Part shown: piece by piece, positions 22,195 through 33,870 of the stretch
Layout of the letters: each line of letters begins with the position of its first letter
Position numbering within the stretch: the stretch's first letter is position 1
DNA from: Arion vulgaris
Taxonomy: Eukaryota > Mollusca > Gastropoda > Stylommatophora > Arionidae
Length of the DNA stretch: 64,000 nucleotides
Direction: 5' to 3'
NCBI GenBank assembly: GCA_020796225.1
Contig: CM036755.1
Location: 61,626,652 to 61,690,651, forward strand
Program-made: the position numbers and the translations under genes
The notes under the pieces: generated by a model
Database searches by the model: none
The model's input: only the letters and a program-made list of their open reading frames with translations
What the model was told of the DNA's origin: nothing

Positions 22195-22345
22195 GAAATT
22201 ATCATAGTTCATAGTTCATAAGTACGGTTCCAACTTCACTGCAACGGGTCACCCCATAATTGCTCCGTTCCTGTGCCAATGAATATCACACGAAATGCTA
22301 ACACTGTGAAACGTTTCCTGTGTGAACTAATTCCAGAATGAAACA
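22195..22345. repeat. Interspersed repeat shared with 30965-31095
   Basis: TACGGTTCCAACTTCACTGC, CTGTGCCAATGAATATCACA and CGAAATGCTAACACTGTG recur almost identically at 30978-31060. The family is unassigned. Confidence 0.72.
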
Positions 22346-23104
22346 GTGATCAATATGATGGATACTGCTTCACGTTCTCTGCCACATGACAAGTCAATGT
22401 ATGTTCTCAACGTGAACTGTAGTGTAACTTGTTCATTTAATTGATTTCATGCTCAATTGTTATGCATTTTTGTTGAGACGCAATGCTTTCAACCAGAAGG
22501 GTGTATAGAATGTATTAAAGTCTGGCACATTGACCACTGTAACAATTAACCCATACAAATTATGACAGTTCATCAAAGCGATAAAGCATCCATCTCGACA
22601 ATATTTTTACACGATATAGCATTCAGTGGCTGATTTCAATGGTTCTCGTCTTATGTGACATTTTGGTAGCTTTACAGCGCTTGGGGTTCTCGTCTTATGG
22701 GTTATTTGGGTAGCTGGTTACTTCGACTGTGTATACATTGAACAGGACTGGCGAGAGTCCTGCCTACATCACTATTGTTTAGAGATAGCAATATTGGAGG
22801 CTAAGGACGAGACAGGAGACGACAAAGATGAAGTGAGAGGCAACAAGTCGATTAAAGAATCTTAAACACGATAATGGAAGACGCGAGAGACCTGGTTAAG
22901 GATTGAGAGTCTTTCAAGCGGGCTGTTATGAGAGCCAAATTCTGTAAAGGACATGTTACATTATGATGGACTTGAGTAAGAATGCTTAGCCGTGGCCCCC
23001 GGTAACATAAGGCCGACTAGCTCGGGAAAACTCCAATGACTGTTTAATGGGGCTGGTTTTGTATATGTTTGATATAACACTGTAAGCTTTTATGTAATTT
23101 TACT

Positions 23105-23140
<36 letters not shown>

Positions 23141-23655
23141 GATCCCGGCCTAGACTGATGAAGCAACTTTTATCATGAATTTTACCGTGTTTTAACTCAA
23201 ATCTATGAGTCCATGGTTACTTATAGATGAAAACTATTAATACTACTGACATTCCTTACTGTTAAACTTTACTTGTTACAAAATATAACCTCAATTTAGC
23301 ATGTTGAGTTGTTTTTACAGTGAATTCGTTTTTATACAACAATACTGGAATGCGAGGTCACGCGACAGTTGTGGTCTCATTTCCTAGAATTTTTACCTGA
23401 GCCCTTCGGCCGTAAGTTATTGGAGGCCACGGCTTAGCCTACTACAAATTGTGGAAATATGTTTGTTAAAATCATATTAACTCAAAACTGGCACAAATCA
23501 TCTCTGACTTATCTATTTGACCAACCATAACTGATACCATGCTAGAGTATAACGTTAGATGTGATAATTTCAAGTGATGCGTTTCACTTTGCCAAATCTG
23601 ACAGTTACCCGTCTGTACAAATTTGTTTACTGTTGGATAATACACATACACTTCG
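22346..23655. other. No gene seen; minor repeats
   Basis: There is a (TC)n run at 23110-23138 joined to CGCGATCCCGGCCTAGACTG, the reverse of the tail of the 4.3-kb SINE. A decayed retrotransposon fragment lies around 22725-22790 (minus). No splice-supported coding exon was found. Confidence 0.35.
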
Positions 23656-23659
23656 ACTG

Positions 23660-24110
23660 AACTTCAGATGCGCCTTTCCTACATGCCGTAGGGGTCCTAT
23701 AATAATAGCCTTCCGTCACAAGTGGTGATGACAACAGCCTCAGACGTGTACTGCTGTTCCGCTCTGGTGTGTGCGGAGGTGACTGTGGCGTTCAATCCTA
23801 GAACACAATCCTCTGCCACAGGTGGGGCGTACATGATCAAGTAGGTGTTGAACACGTAGGTGTTGTGTGTTCAGTCTGTTCGTGCAACTCGTTTTCTCTG
23901 TGTCTTAACGACACGACGATTCTCAGCGTTGCGAGTTCCACTTGTGTTGCTACAGCGCCGCATTTGGTAATCTTGCGCAAAAGACTCCCAGCAGGTGGTG
24001 TCTATATCGAAGCATTTCAGTTACACTTTAAGAGAGTCTTTAAAGCATTTTTTGGGTCCACCAGCAGAACTTCTGCCCCCTTCAAGCTCGCCATATATCA
24101 ATTGTTTTGA
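23660..24110 (-). mobile_element. Non-LTR retrotransposon ORF2 C-terminal fragment
   Basis: The minus strand reads GRSSAGGPKKCFKDSLKV, then LKCFDIDTTCWESFAQDY, a typical GxxxxGxxxxRFKDxLK...W tail, followed by basic and zinc-finger-like text with stops. It is 5'-truncated and decayed. Confidence 0.78.
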
Positions 24111-24684
24111 ACTTAGGCACAACATACTCACATACTCAACGCAAAAAGATCACAAAGAGTTGGTTGTTAAGAACGACCGCAAAAAAATCACTTAAAATAT
24201 TTCAACCTTCTTAATGAAATCAAATAGCCTGTACAGCAGGCAAAAGTAAAAAAAAGTGATTCACATGGTTGTACTCTGGTTCCTTTTATGAAAAGATGTA
24301 CAGCAATATAGCTAAATGTTTCTTTTGTTGGAACCTTCAATGTGTAAGTCTGATAGCAAATCAATGAGCCTTTTCAAAACTTGCTTCTCTAAATAGCAAT
24401 TTGACTTTGAATACTAAACAAGTGTATATGTCCAGCTCCCAATACATTAAAGAAAGAAACGCAACTGGTAGTGTATTCAGTGCTTTGCTTTCTAATGTTA
24501 TTATCGGTTTGAGTTGCCTGTGAAAGAATTTGATTCGTTTTAGTGGAGTCGATGTTATCTCTTCTGTCTTCTTCTTCTTCAACGCTCCATATCGACCACT
24601 TGTTAACCACTCATTCATTTGAGAATGAATTACTTTAAAAAAACTAAAGATCCCATTTTCATACCAACAGGTCCTTTAATTGTG

Positions 24685-25290
24685 GATCTAAATTACAAGT
24701 ACCTCTGAAGTTGGAGTAAAGTTTGCCTGAATGGTAAGTGAGACTGGTGATAAGGAAAGACAGTCTTCATGCAAAAATCAGTCAAAGGTGCCATGACTAC
24801 ACCTCAATACAAAACAAAGGGAAAAAAACTGTATTTCCAGCATTCTTCTTCTTCACCTTTCAACTTCCAATGGAGCACAGGTCCTCAACAAACTTCTTTC
24901 AGCTCTTCCTCTCTCTTGCCATTCCTTCCAATTCTTTCCATGTTTTACCTATCCTTTTAATATCAGACTACAACTCTCTTCTCCAGGTCTGTCTAGGCCT
25001 TTCCCTACGGGTTCCAAAACAGTGCCTGTCTTGCAATACTTCCGGTCAGTCTTCTCAATGTATGTCCTATCCATCGCCAGTGTCTCTTCCTGAGCTCCTT
25101 CTCCACTGGCATCTGCATTGTTCTTTCTCTGAGTTCCTCGTTTGTAATCTTATCATACCATATCAGTCCCTCTATTCTACGTAAACATCCATTTATGAAG
25201 GTCTACAGTTTTCTGATGGTTTTCTTTGTTGTCTTCCATGTTTCCGAGCCACAGACCAGCACTGACTTCACATTTCATTGAAGGGTTCGC
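24685..25290 (-). mobile_element. Non-LTR retrotransposon fragment
   Basis: The minus-strand frames contain decayed ORF2 C-terminal text, such as [32 protein letters not shown] and RETWRRELQSDIKRIG. The right edge at 24685-24800 shares a tail block (AAGTACCTCTGAAGTTGGAG) with 37155-37260 and 49120-49260. Confidence 0.7.
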
Positions 25291-25450
25291 AGCTTTGTAT
25301 TCCCAGCATTAGGTTTATATTTTTTGTGACCAACATAATACGATTGGTGATATGATCAACATCACACCGTACACCTTTACTTCTCGGTGTTTTCCCGGTA
25401 CTCAATCGAGACAGTTGATATGAGAGTCGCTATGATCAGAATGAATTCTA
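25290..25450 (-). mobile_element. SINE-3 fragment
   Basis: GTGATATGATCAACATCACACCGTACACC and GTACTCAATCGAGACAG are inverted equivalents of the SINE-3 body at 56440-56530. The head is lost. Confidence 0.6.
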
Positions 25451-25504
25451 CTCCCACTGTGAAATTTTATCTTAAGACTGCACACATATAAAGCAAATGC
25501 ACTA

Positions 25505-25635
25505 TGCATTAAAGGTCTAAAGCTGAAGGATGGACTTCATTGCACCAGGTTTTACCCCATATAGCTCAGTCCCTCTTTCCACAGAAGTGGAACACCACCT
25601 GCCGAGAGTATTCACAAAGCACGAACTTCCGGCTC
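25505..25635 (-). mobile_element. SINE-1, head-less fragment
   Basis: On the minus strand AACTTCGTGCTTTGTGAATAC-like text and GGTAAAACCTGGTGCAATG define the 3' part of SINE-1. It ends abruptly where the next retrotransposon tail begins. Confidence 0.65.
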
Positions 25636-25639
25636 TGGA

Positions 25640-25935
25640 ACTTAAAATCAAAGAAAACTGATGATGCTACAAATAAGAATTCGAAAATTTAAGTATTTTA
25701 GACAAATAAAAAGATATGAAGGGTTGAAGAAGACCATTATGGAAGGAGGCATCATTTCAAAGAGGAGAAGAGAAAGATCACGGAGAAGATTAATTCAGAA
25801 TGTAACTGACGATTTGAGATTGATGGCAGCATAGATGAGACACTTGGTCTATGAGAGAGAGGAATTCCAAAGGACGATTACAGTCACAAAGTACTGCTCA
25901 GGACAAGCTATTGGATGATGATGATGATGAGGACA
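25640..25935 (+). mobile_element. Non-LTR retrotransposon tail with (GAT)n end
   Basis: It carries the same tail as 9600-10055: a KIKEN.LMLQIRIRKFKYF relic, TTATGGAAGGAGGCATC, GGACAAGCTATTGGATGATG and a GATGATGATG end. Confidence 0.82.
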
Positions 25936-26019
25936 CCCATATTCATCTGCTGACAGAGATTGAGTACCTATAGATTAGCATAGATTGCTGTAACATCTGT
26001 TCTATTAACTAAATCATTT

Positions 26020-26270
26020 AAAGGGTCTAAAGCCAAACGATTGACCTCATTGCACCGGGATTTACCCCATTTAGCTCAGTCCCTCTGCCCAGAATAGGCA
26101 TGCCACCTGCCAATCATATTGCAAAAGCACAAACTTCCAGCTTCTGCAACAATCCTAGGATCTCTGGAAAAATGCACTTGTGAAAAAAACAACGCGGTCC
26201 GGATTCGAACCCACAACATTCAGAATGCAAGGCAAAGACTTAACCACTTAGATCCCCATGCACTAATCAC
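26020..26270 (-). mobile_element. SINE-1 copy
   Basis: On the minus strand the B box GGGTTCGAATCCGGACC is followed by AGGATTGTTGCAGAAGCTGG, GGTAAATCCCGGTGCAATG and TTTAGACCCTTT. The head is present but diverged (ATCTAAGTGGTTAAGTCTTTG). Confidence 0.83.
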
Positions 26271-26504
26271 TATGCTATTGTGGCTATGGAGTTTAATAAA
26301 CTGTAATAAATATTAAAGGTTACTGTGACCACCTATATATAGCTTATCTATATACGTTTGTTGGTCTGATGATCACCAGCTTGACTTAATCTGTTCAAAA
26401 GATCAAACATCCCATACTGTTTGTTCTGATAAGCCAATTGTTCTATGCTATATAGAAACTATAGGAAGATATAAAATCACGTCTAAGTAAGGCCAGAACC
26501 ACTT

Positions 26505-27034
26505 TTGCCAGAATGAAACCAGTATGGAAGTCCAAAATCTACAATAGGACCACAAAGCTTAAACTCTATAAAAACATTGTTTTGCCAGTTTTGCTCTACG
26601 GATCGGAGTGTTGGAGGATGACCAAAGGAGATACTAGCAGGCTGTCAGTTTTCCACCACTCTTGTCTTCGCAGAATCTTGGGAATCTTTTGGCCAGCAAA
26701 AATATCCAATAACCAACTACTCCAAGACACAAGACAAGAGGCAATGAATGACATACTCAAAAAGAGAAGATGGAAATGGCTCGGACATGTTATGAGAATG
26801 AGACAAGAAATGCCTGCGAGGATAGTCCTCACTTGGACACCAGAGGGAAAGAGAAAGAAAGGCAGAGCACGGACAACATGGAGGCGCATGATGGAAGAGG
26901 AACTGGACACCGCATCTCTGACGTGGGGATCTGCGCTGAAGGTTGCACAGGACAGGAGAGCATGGAAAGTCCTTTCTGAAGCCCCATGTGTCACTAGGCA
27001 TGACGGGATTAAGAAGAATAATATAGAAACTTAA
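26505..27034 (+). mobile_element. Non-LTR retrotransposon ORF2 C-terminal part, 173 open codons
   Basis: This is the best-preserved tail in the window: an open frame from 26513 to 27034. It contains LYKNIVLPVLLYGSECWRMT, LRRILGIFWPAKISNNQLL, RRWKWLGHVMRMRQEMPARI, WTPEGKRKKGRARTTWRRMM and WKVLSEAPCVTRHDGIK. This is the connection between reverse transcriptase and C-terminus seen in RTE-like ORF2 proteins. The polymerase and endonuclease parts are absent, so it is a 5'-truncated insertion. The frame's integrity suggests recent insertion. Confidence 0.9.
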
Positions 27035-27259
27035 GCATGAATACAATTTGTATTTGAATTATGAAAAGATTAAATGTATAATCTTCTTCTTATCTCTAAT
27101 CCTGTTTTGATTGACAGCGTCAAGATAAAAAGAGATTTATAGAACAGGCTTTTGTCTGCACTTCATAAATATTGTCTTTTACTGCCTCTGTTATTTATGT
27201 GGTCCGTCTTTTGTGTGGACAACGTTTTGTCTTGTTGACTATATCCGAGGAATTATTAT

Positions 27260-27480
27260 TATTATAACACTACCATACTTCATTCTTACACATTTCACCT
27301 TTGTTGTAATTTACAAATAGCACTAAATGAAACTTGTGAATAAGTTTGTTTCTATTTAATGTTTTGATGTGTCTTCTACTTCTTTGCGTTCGTTCTTTAC
27401 CACCAATTGTAATCACTCTCTGTGATGTTTGATCTTTGTCAAGAATGTGTATACGTTGCACATTGCTTTTGGTAGGCCCC
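27260..27480 (-). repeat. Interspersed repeat shared with 52670-52950
   Basis: CTTCTTTGCGTTCGTTCTTT, AATGTGTATACGTTGCACATTG and CCTAAACGCATACACTTTTA recur at 52678-52855. The family is unassigned; the orientation is arbitrary. Confidence 0.72.
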
Positions 27481-27529
27481 TAAACGCATACACTTTTATA
27501 CGTTTAGGATACGTGCACCCGATTTCAGA

Positions 27530-28100
27530 CAAACCTCATTAGTTGCCTCTTACAAAATGTATGGCAGGTAACAGTGGCCCTATTCTTTACACCCCATATT
27601 TGGGCTCCGGTAACCACTCGGGCAGTTTTGATGTGTGAGGTGGCTTGCCAGAAACTTGGTACAACAGTTTGTCAGGTGACCTGTCATATTATAAGAGTTG
27701 ACCAAGAATATCCTACCCCGCCCCAGTACTGTTTCTTCACCCTTCATCCCTAGGGAGGGATAGGTCCGCAACCACGGTCTTCCAAGCCCGCCTATCTAAG
27801 GCCATCTTTTCCAGATCTCACCACTCTCTCCCCATTTTCTTGCATTCTGTCTCCAACTCCCGTCTTCAGGAGTTCCTGGGTCTTCTCTTACCTCTATTGC
27901 CCTGAGGGTTCCATCGGAGAACCCCTCTCGTGATGCTGTTAGGGAGAATTCTGTGCTATCTAGTGGTTTTTTTACAGGGTGTGGTAGCTAGCCCCACTCC
28001 CAACCTCTTTAACCGCCTCTTACGACATGCATGGCAGGTAACAGTGGTTCTATTCTTTACATCCCAATGTGGGCCTTGATAACCACTCAGGTGTCCTATT
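27530..28100 (-). mobile_element. Two head-domain SINE copies (SINE-4/7 superfamily), minus strand
   Basis: Blocks at 27535-27615 and 28010-28095 contain CTCTTACGACATGCATGGCA, GGTAACAGTGGTTCTATTC and a GATAACCACTCAGGTG end. In inverted form these are the conserved head of the 4.3-kb SINE. Between them is unassigned sequence. Confidence 0.65.
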
Positions 28101-28199
28101 GCAGTTTACCAGTTGTTTTTATAGACTTTATACTATCCCATGAGACTACCCAATATTTTCTTTCACTGTTATCATCTGTCTATTTTTCATTCTTCTTCT

Positions 28200-28460
28200 T
28201 AGTTTTCTTTGAACGCTCTGTATTGACCACTTGTTAAGCCACTCGGTGTGATATCTATGTGATGTGAGCCTAAGAGCGATTGTACGTTGTGTCAGTTATG
28301 CATCTACAAGTAGGCCAGCACATCCGATTTCTGTGACATTTTTATTTATTAGGTAGCTTCCTAGACCCCTACCTCGGTCGCCTCTTACGACATGCCTTGT
28401 AGGTCGCAGTGTTACTATTGTTTGCCCCTCTGAGCCCCGGCAACACATGGGAGTAATTTT
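28200..28460 (-). mobile_element. Head-domain SINE (SINE-4 family)
   Basis: It is given as minus because the conserved head (CCGGGGCTCA...CATGTCGTAAGAGGCGACC) reads in that direction. On the plus strand it runs from CTCTGTATTGACCACTTGTT through AAGAGCGATTGTACGTTGTG, CCAGCACATCCGATTTCTGT and CGCCTCTTACGACATGCC to CAACACATGGGAG. At least eight copies occur in the window. Confidence 0.8.
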
Positions 28461-28530
28461 CATATGAAATTACAAGATGTCACACGCAATAAAACCCACA
28501 CAATATGCCCTCTAAACATCAATCCCATCT

Positions 28531-28650
28531 TACGTTTAATCATTGCGATAGTCGGATAAGCTCAAATCTAGCCATTGACCATGCTAAAATTATGTTTAAT
28601 CATTGCGATAGTCAGATAAGCTCAAATCTATCCATTGACCATGCTAAAAA
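28531..28650. repeat. 60-bp tandem duplication (two copies)
   Basis: TTTAATCATTGCGATAGTCG at 28534 and TTTAATCATTGCGATAGTCA at 28594 begin two units that differ at only a few positions over 60 bp. Confidence 0.93.
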
Positions 28651-28853
28651 TAACTTGACACTTTTGCAATGTAGCACTATAGCTGTGTCCACGGATAGAT
28701 GACTCAGATTTCAGACAAGATGAAATGTGATCTTATTGAACTACATCTACAACACCTGGAAACACATTGATTAACAATGAATTAAGGTATGTGCAAATAT
28801 TGGGCTCTGTGTCATCTAACTTCTCAATTAGATTTGAAAATCAGTATTTTTAA

Positions 28854-29405
<552 letters not shown>

Positions 29406-29499
29406 TGATGATATTTATATGATGATTAACTAAGAGGCAAATTCTGTATAAACTTTATTGATTTTGAAAAGGTATTCAATAGCACACTCTTTGAGATAT

Positions 29500-30100
29500 G
29501 AAAACATCAGGAAAAAAGTAGGGACAACATTAGTACTGAACTTCATTAAGAAATAACAAATTAAATGGTTTGACCCAACCGTGTGGTGCCGGGACCCGCA
29601 AGGGCAACAAAGTATAGCATCACTGCGACCTACAAGACATGTTGTAAAAGGCGACTAATGTAGGACCTAAGGAAGCTACCCTAGTAAATAAAAAGCATCG
29701 CAGAAATCGGATATGCTGGTCTACTTGTAGGCGTATAACTGGAACAAAGCACAATCGCTTTTAGGCTCAGATCACATACAAATCACACAGAGTGGTTAAC
29801 AAGTGGTCGCTGTGGAGCATTCGACGAAGAAGAATGGTTTTACCACATAAGCAGATTACCAACAGACAGTGCACCTCAAAGAGCAATGCTGCTCCGATAA
29901 AATAGGTACAAAGCAAAAGGTCGGCCTCGCAAAAGATGGACGGACCTCAGAGATAACAGAGGCGGAAAAAAAACTATTTATGAAACGATCACAACGGCTC
30001 GTTCTAGAAATCTCTTCTTATCCTGACGCTGTGAGGCAAACCAGGATTGAAGAAAAGAAAGGCTTTGGGCATATTTTAAGATGGTATGGAATCTAGTTGC
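29500..30100 (+). mobile_element. Decayed retrotransposon tail with embedded head-domain SINE
   Basis: The retrotransposon relic FIKKQQIKWF at 29540-29570 resumes as YHISRLPTDSAPQRAMLLR near 29850 and continues to about 30060. Between them, 29570-29825 is a plus-oriented SINE-4 copy (CCGTGTGGTGCCGGGACCCG ... GTTAACAAGTGGTCGCTGTG). The SINE therefore interrupts the retrotransposon frame. Confidence 0.72.
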
Positions 30101-30339
30101 GTTTACCCAAAAAGAGTCGTCTGTCTTTACTGCCCTTGTTTCCGCTTTTTTTACTGCAGTGTAGGACAGGGGTGAGATGAGCCTGAGGAATTTAATAGTC
30201 CCATGGCTAGTGAAGTCCCTGAAACTGTTCAGACTATGAGTTTTTCTTATGACGTAGACAGAAAAAACTCATTGGCCATACCTTGGATTTAACCTGGATC
30301 TCCCACATGGGAGCTGCGCTCTAATCCATTCAACCAGAC

Positions 30340-30960
30340 GCTGTGTTTATAAACAACATAAAAAGCTACTACAGGAAATTCACATGCAGTATTGAAACTT
30401 CTGAGCGGAAGCTTAAAGTCAAAACAGGCATGCAACAAGATTGCGTCAAATCATCCATGCTATTCAACAATTTTATAGACTGGGTGATGAATAAAACAAC
30501 TGAAGATAAGGCAAGAGAGTATCAGATAGACATCTCTCACATCCATCATCGAAGATCTAGATTGTACTGATGACATCGCACTTCTACCTCACACATATCA
30601 AGATATTCAGGATGAAAAAACCTGCTACTTTAATCAGTACAGCAGATGGTTGGCTACCTTAATCAGTACAGCAGATGGTTGGCTACCTTAATCAGATTAG
30701 TGCAGCCAAATGGTTGGGTTGAAAAATCAATCGGAAGTAAACAGAAATAATGACCTGAACATGATGACATCAGCACCAGTCAAACTAGATGATAAAATCA
30801 ATAAAAATACAACAACTTTCACATATCTTGGAAGTGTTATCAGCCACTAAGGAGGAGCTGGATCTGACACTAAAAGCAGACTAAGGTATGAAGTGCATTC
30901 ATGACCCTATAGAATAGATGGTCTGGAAACCAGTTTAAAACAGCAACAGAACCAAGATTA
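30340..30960 (+). mobile_element. Non-LTR retrotransposon reverse-transcriptase fragment
   Basis: The text KTGMQQDCVKSSMLFNNFID corresponds to the KTGVRQGCxLSPxLFN block of non-LTR reverse transcriptases. It is followed by LDCTDDIALLPHTYQDIQD (the xxDD active-site block) and FTYLGSVISH. Stops and frameshifts make it non-functional. A 29-bp tandem duplication (TTAATCAGTACAGCAGATGG) lies at about 30633-30690. The family is close to the RTE-like tails elsewhere. Confidence 0.85.
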
Positions 30961-30964
30961 ATAT

Positions 30965-31095
30965 AGTTCATATATACGGTTCCAACTTCGCTGCAATGGG
31001 TTCCAATTGCTGCATTCCTGTGCCAACGAAAATCACACGAAATGCTAACAACTGTCTCCTGTGAACTTAATTCCAGAATGGAACAGCCGACTCCA
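30965..31095. repeat. Interspersed repeat shared with 22195-22345
   Basis: ATACGGTTCCAACTTCGCTG and CACACGAAATGCTAACAACTG match the earlier copy. It interrupts or terminates the reverse-transcriptase fragment. Confidence 0.7.
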
Positions 31096-31439
31096 CAAAA
31101 AGCAACCTGCACCGCATAAAAGCATTTGGCCGTCGCTAGTGTCAACACAAAACTGTTCATCACTTGAATTGCAATTCATGTCGAAGGGAACATCAATTAC
31201 GACAAAACCCAACCTTCTGCACAAGCAATATCACTGCATACGGCAGGTTGAGTAGGTTCGTCATAACCGCTCTCCACCATTTTCTGAATACTAACAACAA
31301 ATGCACGGTTGACACAGCAAAAATCATTCCATGTAACATTCATAGCTCACAGTGTTGCTCAAGCACTAACTCAGCAGCTCGGCAAATGAAACTGGAAAAT
31401 ACCAGATCAAATATGGTGGAAATGCGCTAGTAAAGTCGT

Positions 31440-31960
31440 GTCCAGAATCAAACAGTCCTGATTCTGAATGGCAAAGATTAATATGTACATTGCAGCTGTG
31501 TGCAATCAACTTTACAGATCAGAGTACTTAGGATAAGCTGAGAAGCAACATGTGGCCACACCCAGTCAACCTGAAAACTAAGCTTTAAACCTGACAGACC
31601 TGAAGATGACCGCCCAGTTTGTAAAGTAAGTAAAGGAACCCTTTCATACCCGTGGTATATAGGTCAATACAGTGTTAGGCCTGTATTTTTCATTGACAGT
31701 CGGCACACGATGGGTGATGTGGTCAGCATCACGCCGGCCGCATTTACTTTCCCAGAGCAGGTCTGGTACCCAGTTGAGGCTGGGTCGACCTGAGAGCCGT
31801 CGCGGTCGGAAAATTTCCGCGACACTGCGGGAGTTGAACCCAGACCACCAGCCTTGAGAAGCGAGTTCACTAACAACTACGCTACATGCGCTTCGCCAGT
31901 TTGTAGTCCACAGTAAATTAAGCGCATGACTAGAGATCGCTGAAGAAGAAGAGACTTCCC
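31440..31960 (+). mobile_element. Retrotransposon 3' region (RNase H-like end) split by a SINE
   Basis: CTGAGAAGCAACATGTGGCC, CACCCAGTCAACCTGAAAAC and ACCGCCCAGTTTG, then after the insert TAGTCCACAGTAAATTAAGC, match the uninterrupted copies at 35990-36130 (plus) and 54190-54420 (minus). The latter encodes QAEQIISCKTVLSCVSC-like text typical of an RNase H-associated C-terminus. Confidence 0.8.
31624..31895 (-). mobile_element. SINE-3, full-length, nested with 10-bp target duplication
   Basis: CCAGTTTGTA occurs at 31614-31623 and 31896-31905. On the minus strand the element starts CGAAGCGCATGTAGCGTAGT, has A-box-like TAGCGTAGTTGTTAGTGAAC and B-box CTGGGTTCAACTCCC, and ends in a short (CTTTA)-like tail. 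It is the reference copy for the family at 56320-56590. Confidence 0.9.
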
Positions 31961-31999
31961 CCTTCCATACAACTCGTCTGCGAAAGATCTTATGTGTGT

Positions 32000-32320
32000 T
32001 TAGCTAAGAACTATCTCTAACCAAGAACTGCTTACACAGTGTCAAAAGGAGAATATAAGCACCATCATCCAAAAGTGATGCTGGCGATAGATCGGACATA
32101 TTATACGAAATGGAGACTAAATCTGTAATGATAAATGCACTGAGATGGACACCAGAGGGTAAATGAAAACATGCAAAACCCAAAACGACCTGAAGGAGAA
32201 CAAGAACTGCACGAAATGAATCACATCTAGGACACAATACAGTATGGTCAAGAATAGACAAGAATGGTGAGCATATCGGTCTGACCAAAACACCAGGGGA
32301 ATTAAAATGCTGACATTTTA
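32000..32320 (+). mobile_element. Non-LTR retrotransposon tail, decayed
   Basis: Frames give LLTQCQKENISTIIQK, WRxIGHI.R, RWTPEG.xK and a trailing HIGLTKTPG, with several stops. It is the same architecture as 26505-27034 but much older. Confidence 0.68.
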
Positions 32321-32339
32321 AACGACCCTCATATCTTCT

Positions 32340-32595
32340 TCTTCTTCCAATGCTCCTTATCGACCACTTGTCAACCACTCTGTGTGATTTGTATGTGATC
32401 TGAGCCTAAGAGCGATTGTACGCTCTGCTAGTTATGCACCTAGAAGTAGGCCAGTTCATCCAATTTCAGTGATGCTTTTTATTTACTACGGTAGCATCCC
32501 TAGGGCCTACATCAGTCGTCTCTTATGACATGCATTGTAGGTTGCAGTGGTACTATTCTTTCCTTCCCTTGCAGGCCCCGACACCACACGGGTGA
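32340..32595 (-). mobile_element. Head-domain SINE (SINE-4 family)
   Basis: CTCCTTATCGACCACTTGTC, AAGAGCGATTGTACGCTC, CTCTTATGACATGCATTGTA and GACACCACACGGGTG mark a nearly full copy. Confidence 0.78.
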
Positions 32596-32599
32596 AACG

Positions 32600-32885
32600 A
32601 CCTCATAATGTGGCTGCAAAAAAGATTTTTATTTAAACCAATCCACGTCAACTACTAGATTGCAAGAGCTGGGATTGAAGATTGGAGAGGTCCGAAAAGG
32701 ACAGCACAAGTTATATGAGTAGGCTCAAAAATCAAACTCGTACTGTTAGTCGCTGGACGCTGTTGAAGATACTGCAAAGGAGATCGAAGCATTTAAGAAC
32801 ATGTTCGAAGTGTAATGAAGATATTCCAAACTGAAACACCAGGGGTGTCACAGGCTAGAGAGAGAGAGAGATACATGTCAATGAA
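32600..32885. other. No gene seen
   Basis: Probably an intron of the minus-strand MANSC gene. A short (GA)n run lies near 32857-32870. Confidence 0.3.
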
Positions 32886-32889
32886 CACT

Positions 32890-33085
32890 CATCATTATCA
32901 TCATCAGGTGCCGTGCCGCTGACGAGGCGATCATGGATCTCTATCTTTGGTGTTGGCTATCAACTCAGATGTTGATGCTCTAACGTGCCATGAAGTCAGG
33001 CTATCTAAAATTTCCTCTCTCTGTCCTCCTCTGTCTCGTCTACCCTTGATTTTACCAGTTGTTACAATGTGTTCTAAACCAACAA
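32890..33085 (-). mobile_element. Non-LTR retrotransposon tail
   Basis: It is inverted relative to 29160-29405: ATCATCATCAGGTGCCGTG, GGCTATCAACTCAGATGTTG and CCCTTGATTTTACCAGTTG. It lies in the intron just downstream of the MANSC exon. Confidence 0.8.
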
Positions 33086-33122
33086 TGAACACAACACAAA
33101 TAATAAATACAAAGTTACTTAC

Positions 33123-33306
33123 TTTTAACAACCATGACAGTGGAGTTGTGCTTCGGGTTGGAGGTTGGGATAGGCTCGCATGCATCTGGTGGCCTTCCAG
33201 AACAAATGATATGGTAGCACTTCCCACCAGTAAAGATCATAACATCACAGTTCCCATTTGAACAGCAGTGACTTAAACATTCCTCCCACTGAGTAATTCC
33301 ATTTAA
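33123..33306 (-). CDS. Internal exon encoding a MANSC (seven-cysteine) domain
   Basis: The exon is bounded on the minus strand by acceptor TTTTGCAG (intron ends at 33307) and donor GTAAGT (intron starts at 33122). It is 184 bp, starts in phase 0 and ends in phase 1. It encodes LNGITQWEECLSHCCSNGNC followed by DVMIFTGGKCYHIICSGRPP and DACEPIPTSNPKHNSTVMVVK. The cysteine spacing C-x3-CC-x4-C-x9-C-x4-C-x7-C, with W upstream, fits the MANSC domain (motif at N-terminus with seven cysteines), an extracellular module known from LRP11, KIAA0319-like proteins and HAI-1. The upstream exon at 35262-35410 joins in phase without a stop. One N-glycosylation sequon (NST) is present. Later exons should lie to the left on the minus strand, but I did not recognise them. 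Domain assignment rests on cysteine pattern alone. Confidence 0.75.
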
Positions 33307-33344
33307 CTGCAAAACAAAGGTGTAATCAAATGTGATTTCATATC

Positions 33345-33870
33345 GTATTAACTGTATACTTCTTTGAACAATCCATATTGACCACTTGTTAAACCACTCT
33401 TTGTGATTTGTATGTGATCTGAGCATAAGAGTAACTGTATGTTGTGTCAGTTATGCGCCTACAAGAAGGCTAGCACATCCGATTTCTGATATGCCATCTA
33501 TTTACTAGGACAGCTTTCCTAGGCCCCTATCTCAGTCGCCTCTTACGACATGCCTTGTAGGTCGCAGTGTTACTATTCTTTGCTCCCTTTGTGAGTCCCG
33601 GCAACACACAGGCAGATCCGAGTCTAGCAGCGATTGTATGGTGTGCAAGTTACGCGCCTACAAGAAGGCTAGCATATCCGATTTCTGATACGCTTTTTAT
33701 TTACAAGGGTAGCTTCCCTACCTCAATCACCTCTTACGACATGCTGTGTAGGTCGCAATTTACTATTCCTTGCTCCCTTTGCGAGTTCCGGCAATATACA
33801 GGTGGATCCAAGTCTAAGAGCGATTGTACATTGTGCCAGTTATGCATCTACAAGTAGGCCAGTGCATCTG
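33345..33870 (-). mobile_element. Cluster of head-domain SINE copies (SINE-4)
   Basis: A nearly full copy spans 33350-33610, followed by two partial copies starting at about 33612 and 33797. Each repeats AAGAGCGATTGTA, GCGCCTACAAGAAGGCTAGC and CCTCTTACGACATGC. The three share one orientation, so part may be tandem duplication. Confidence 0.78.

Noticed and set aside
24361..24618. An 85-codon minus-strand frame beginning MNEWLTSGRYGAL
   Set aside because: Its start lies in the end of a SINE-4 fragment (GTTAACAAGTGGTCGATATG), and nothing downstream resembles a domain.
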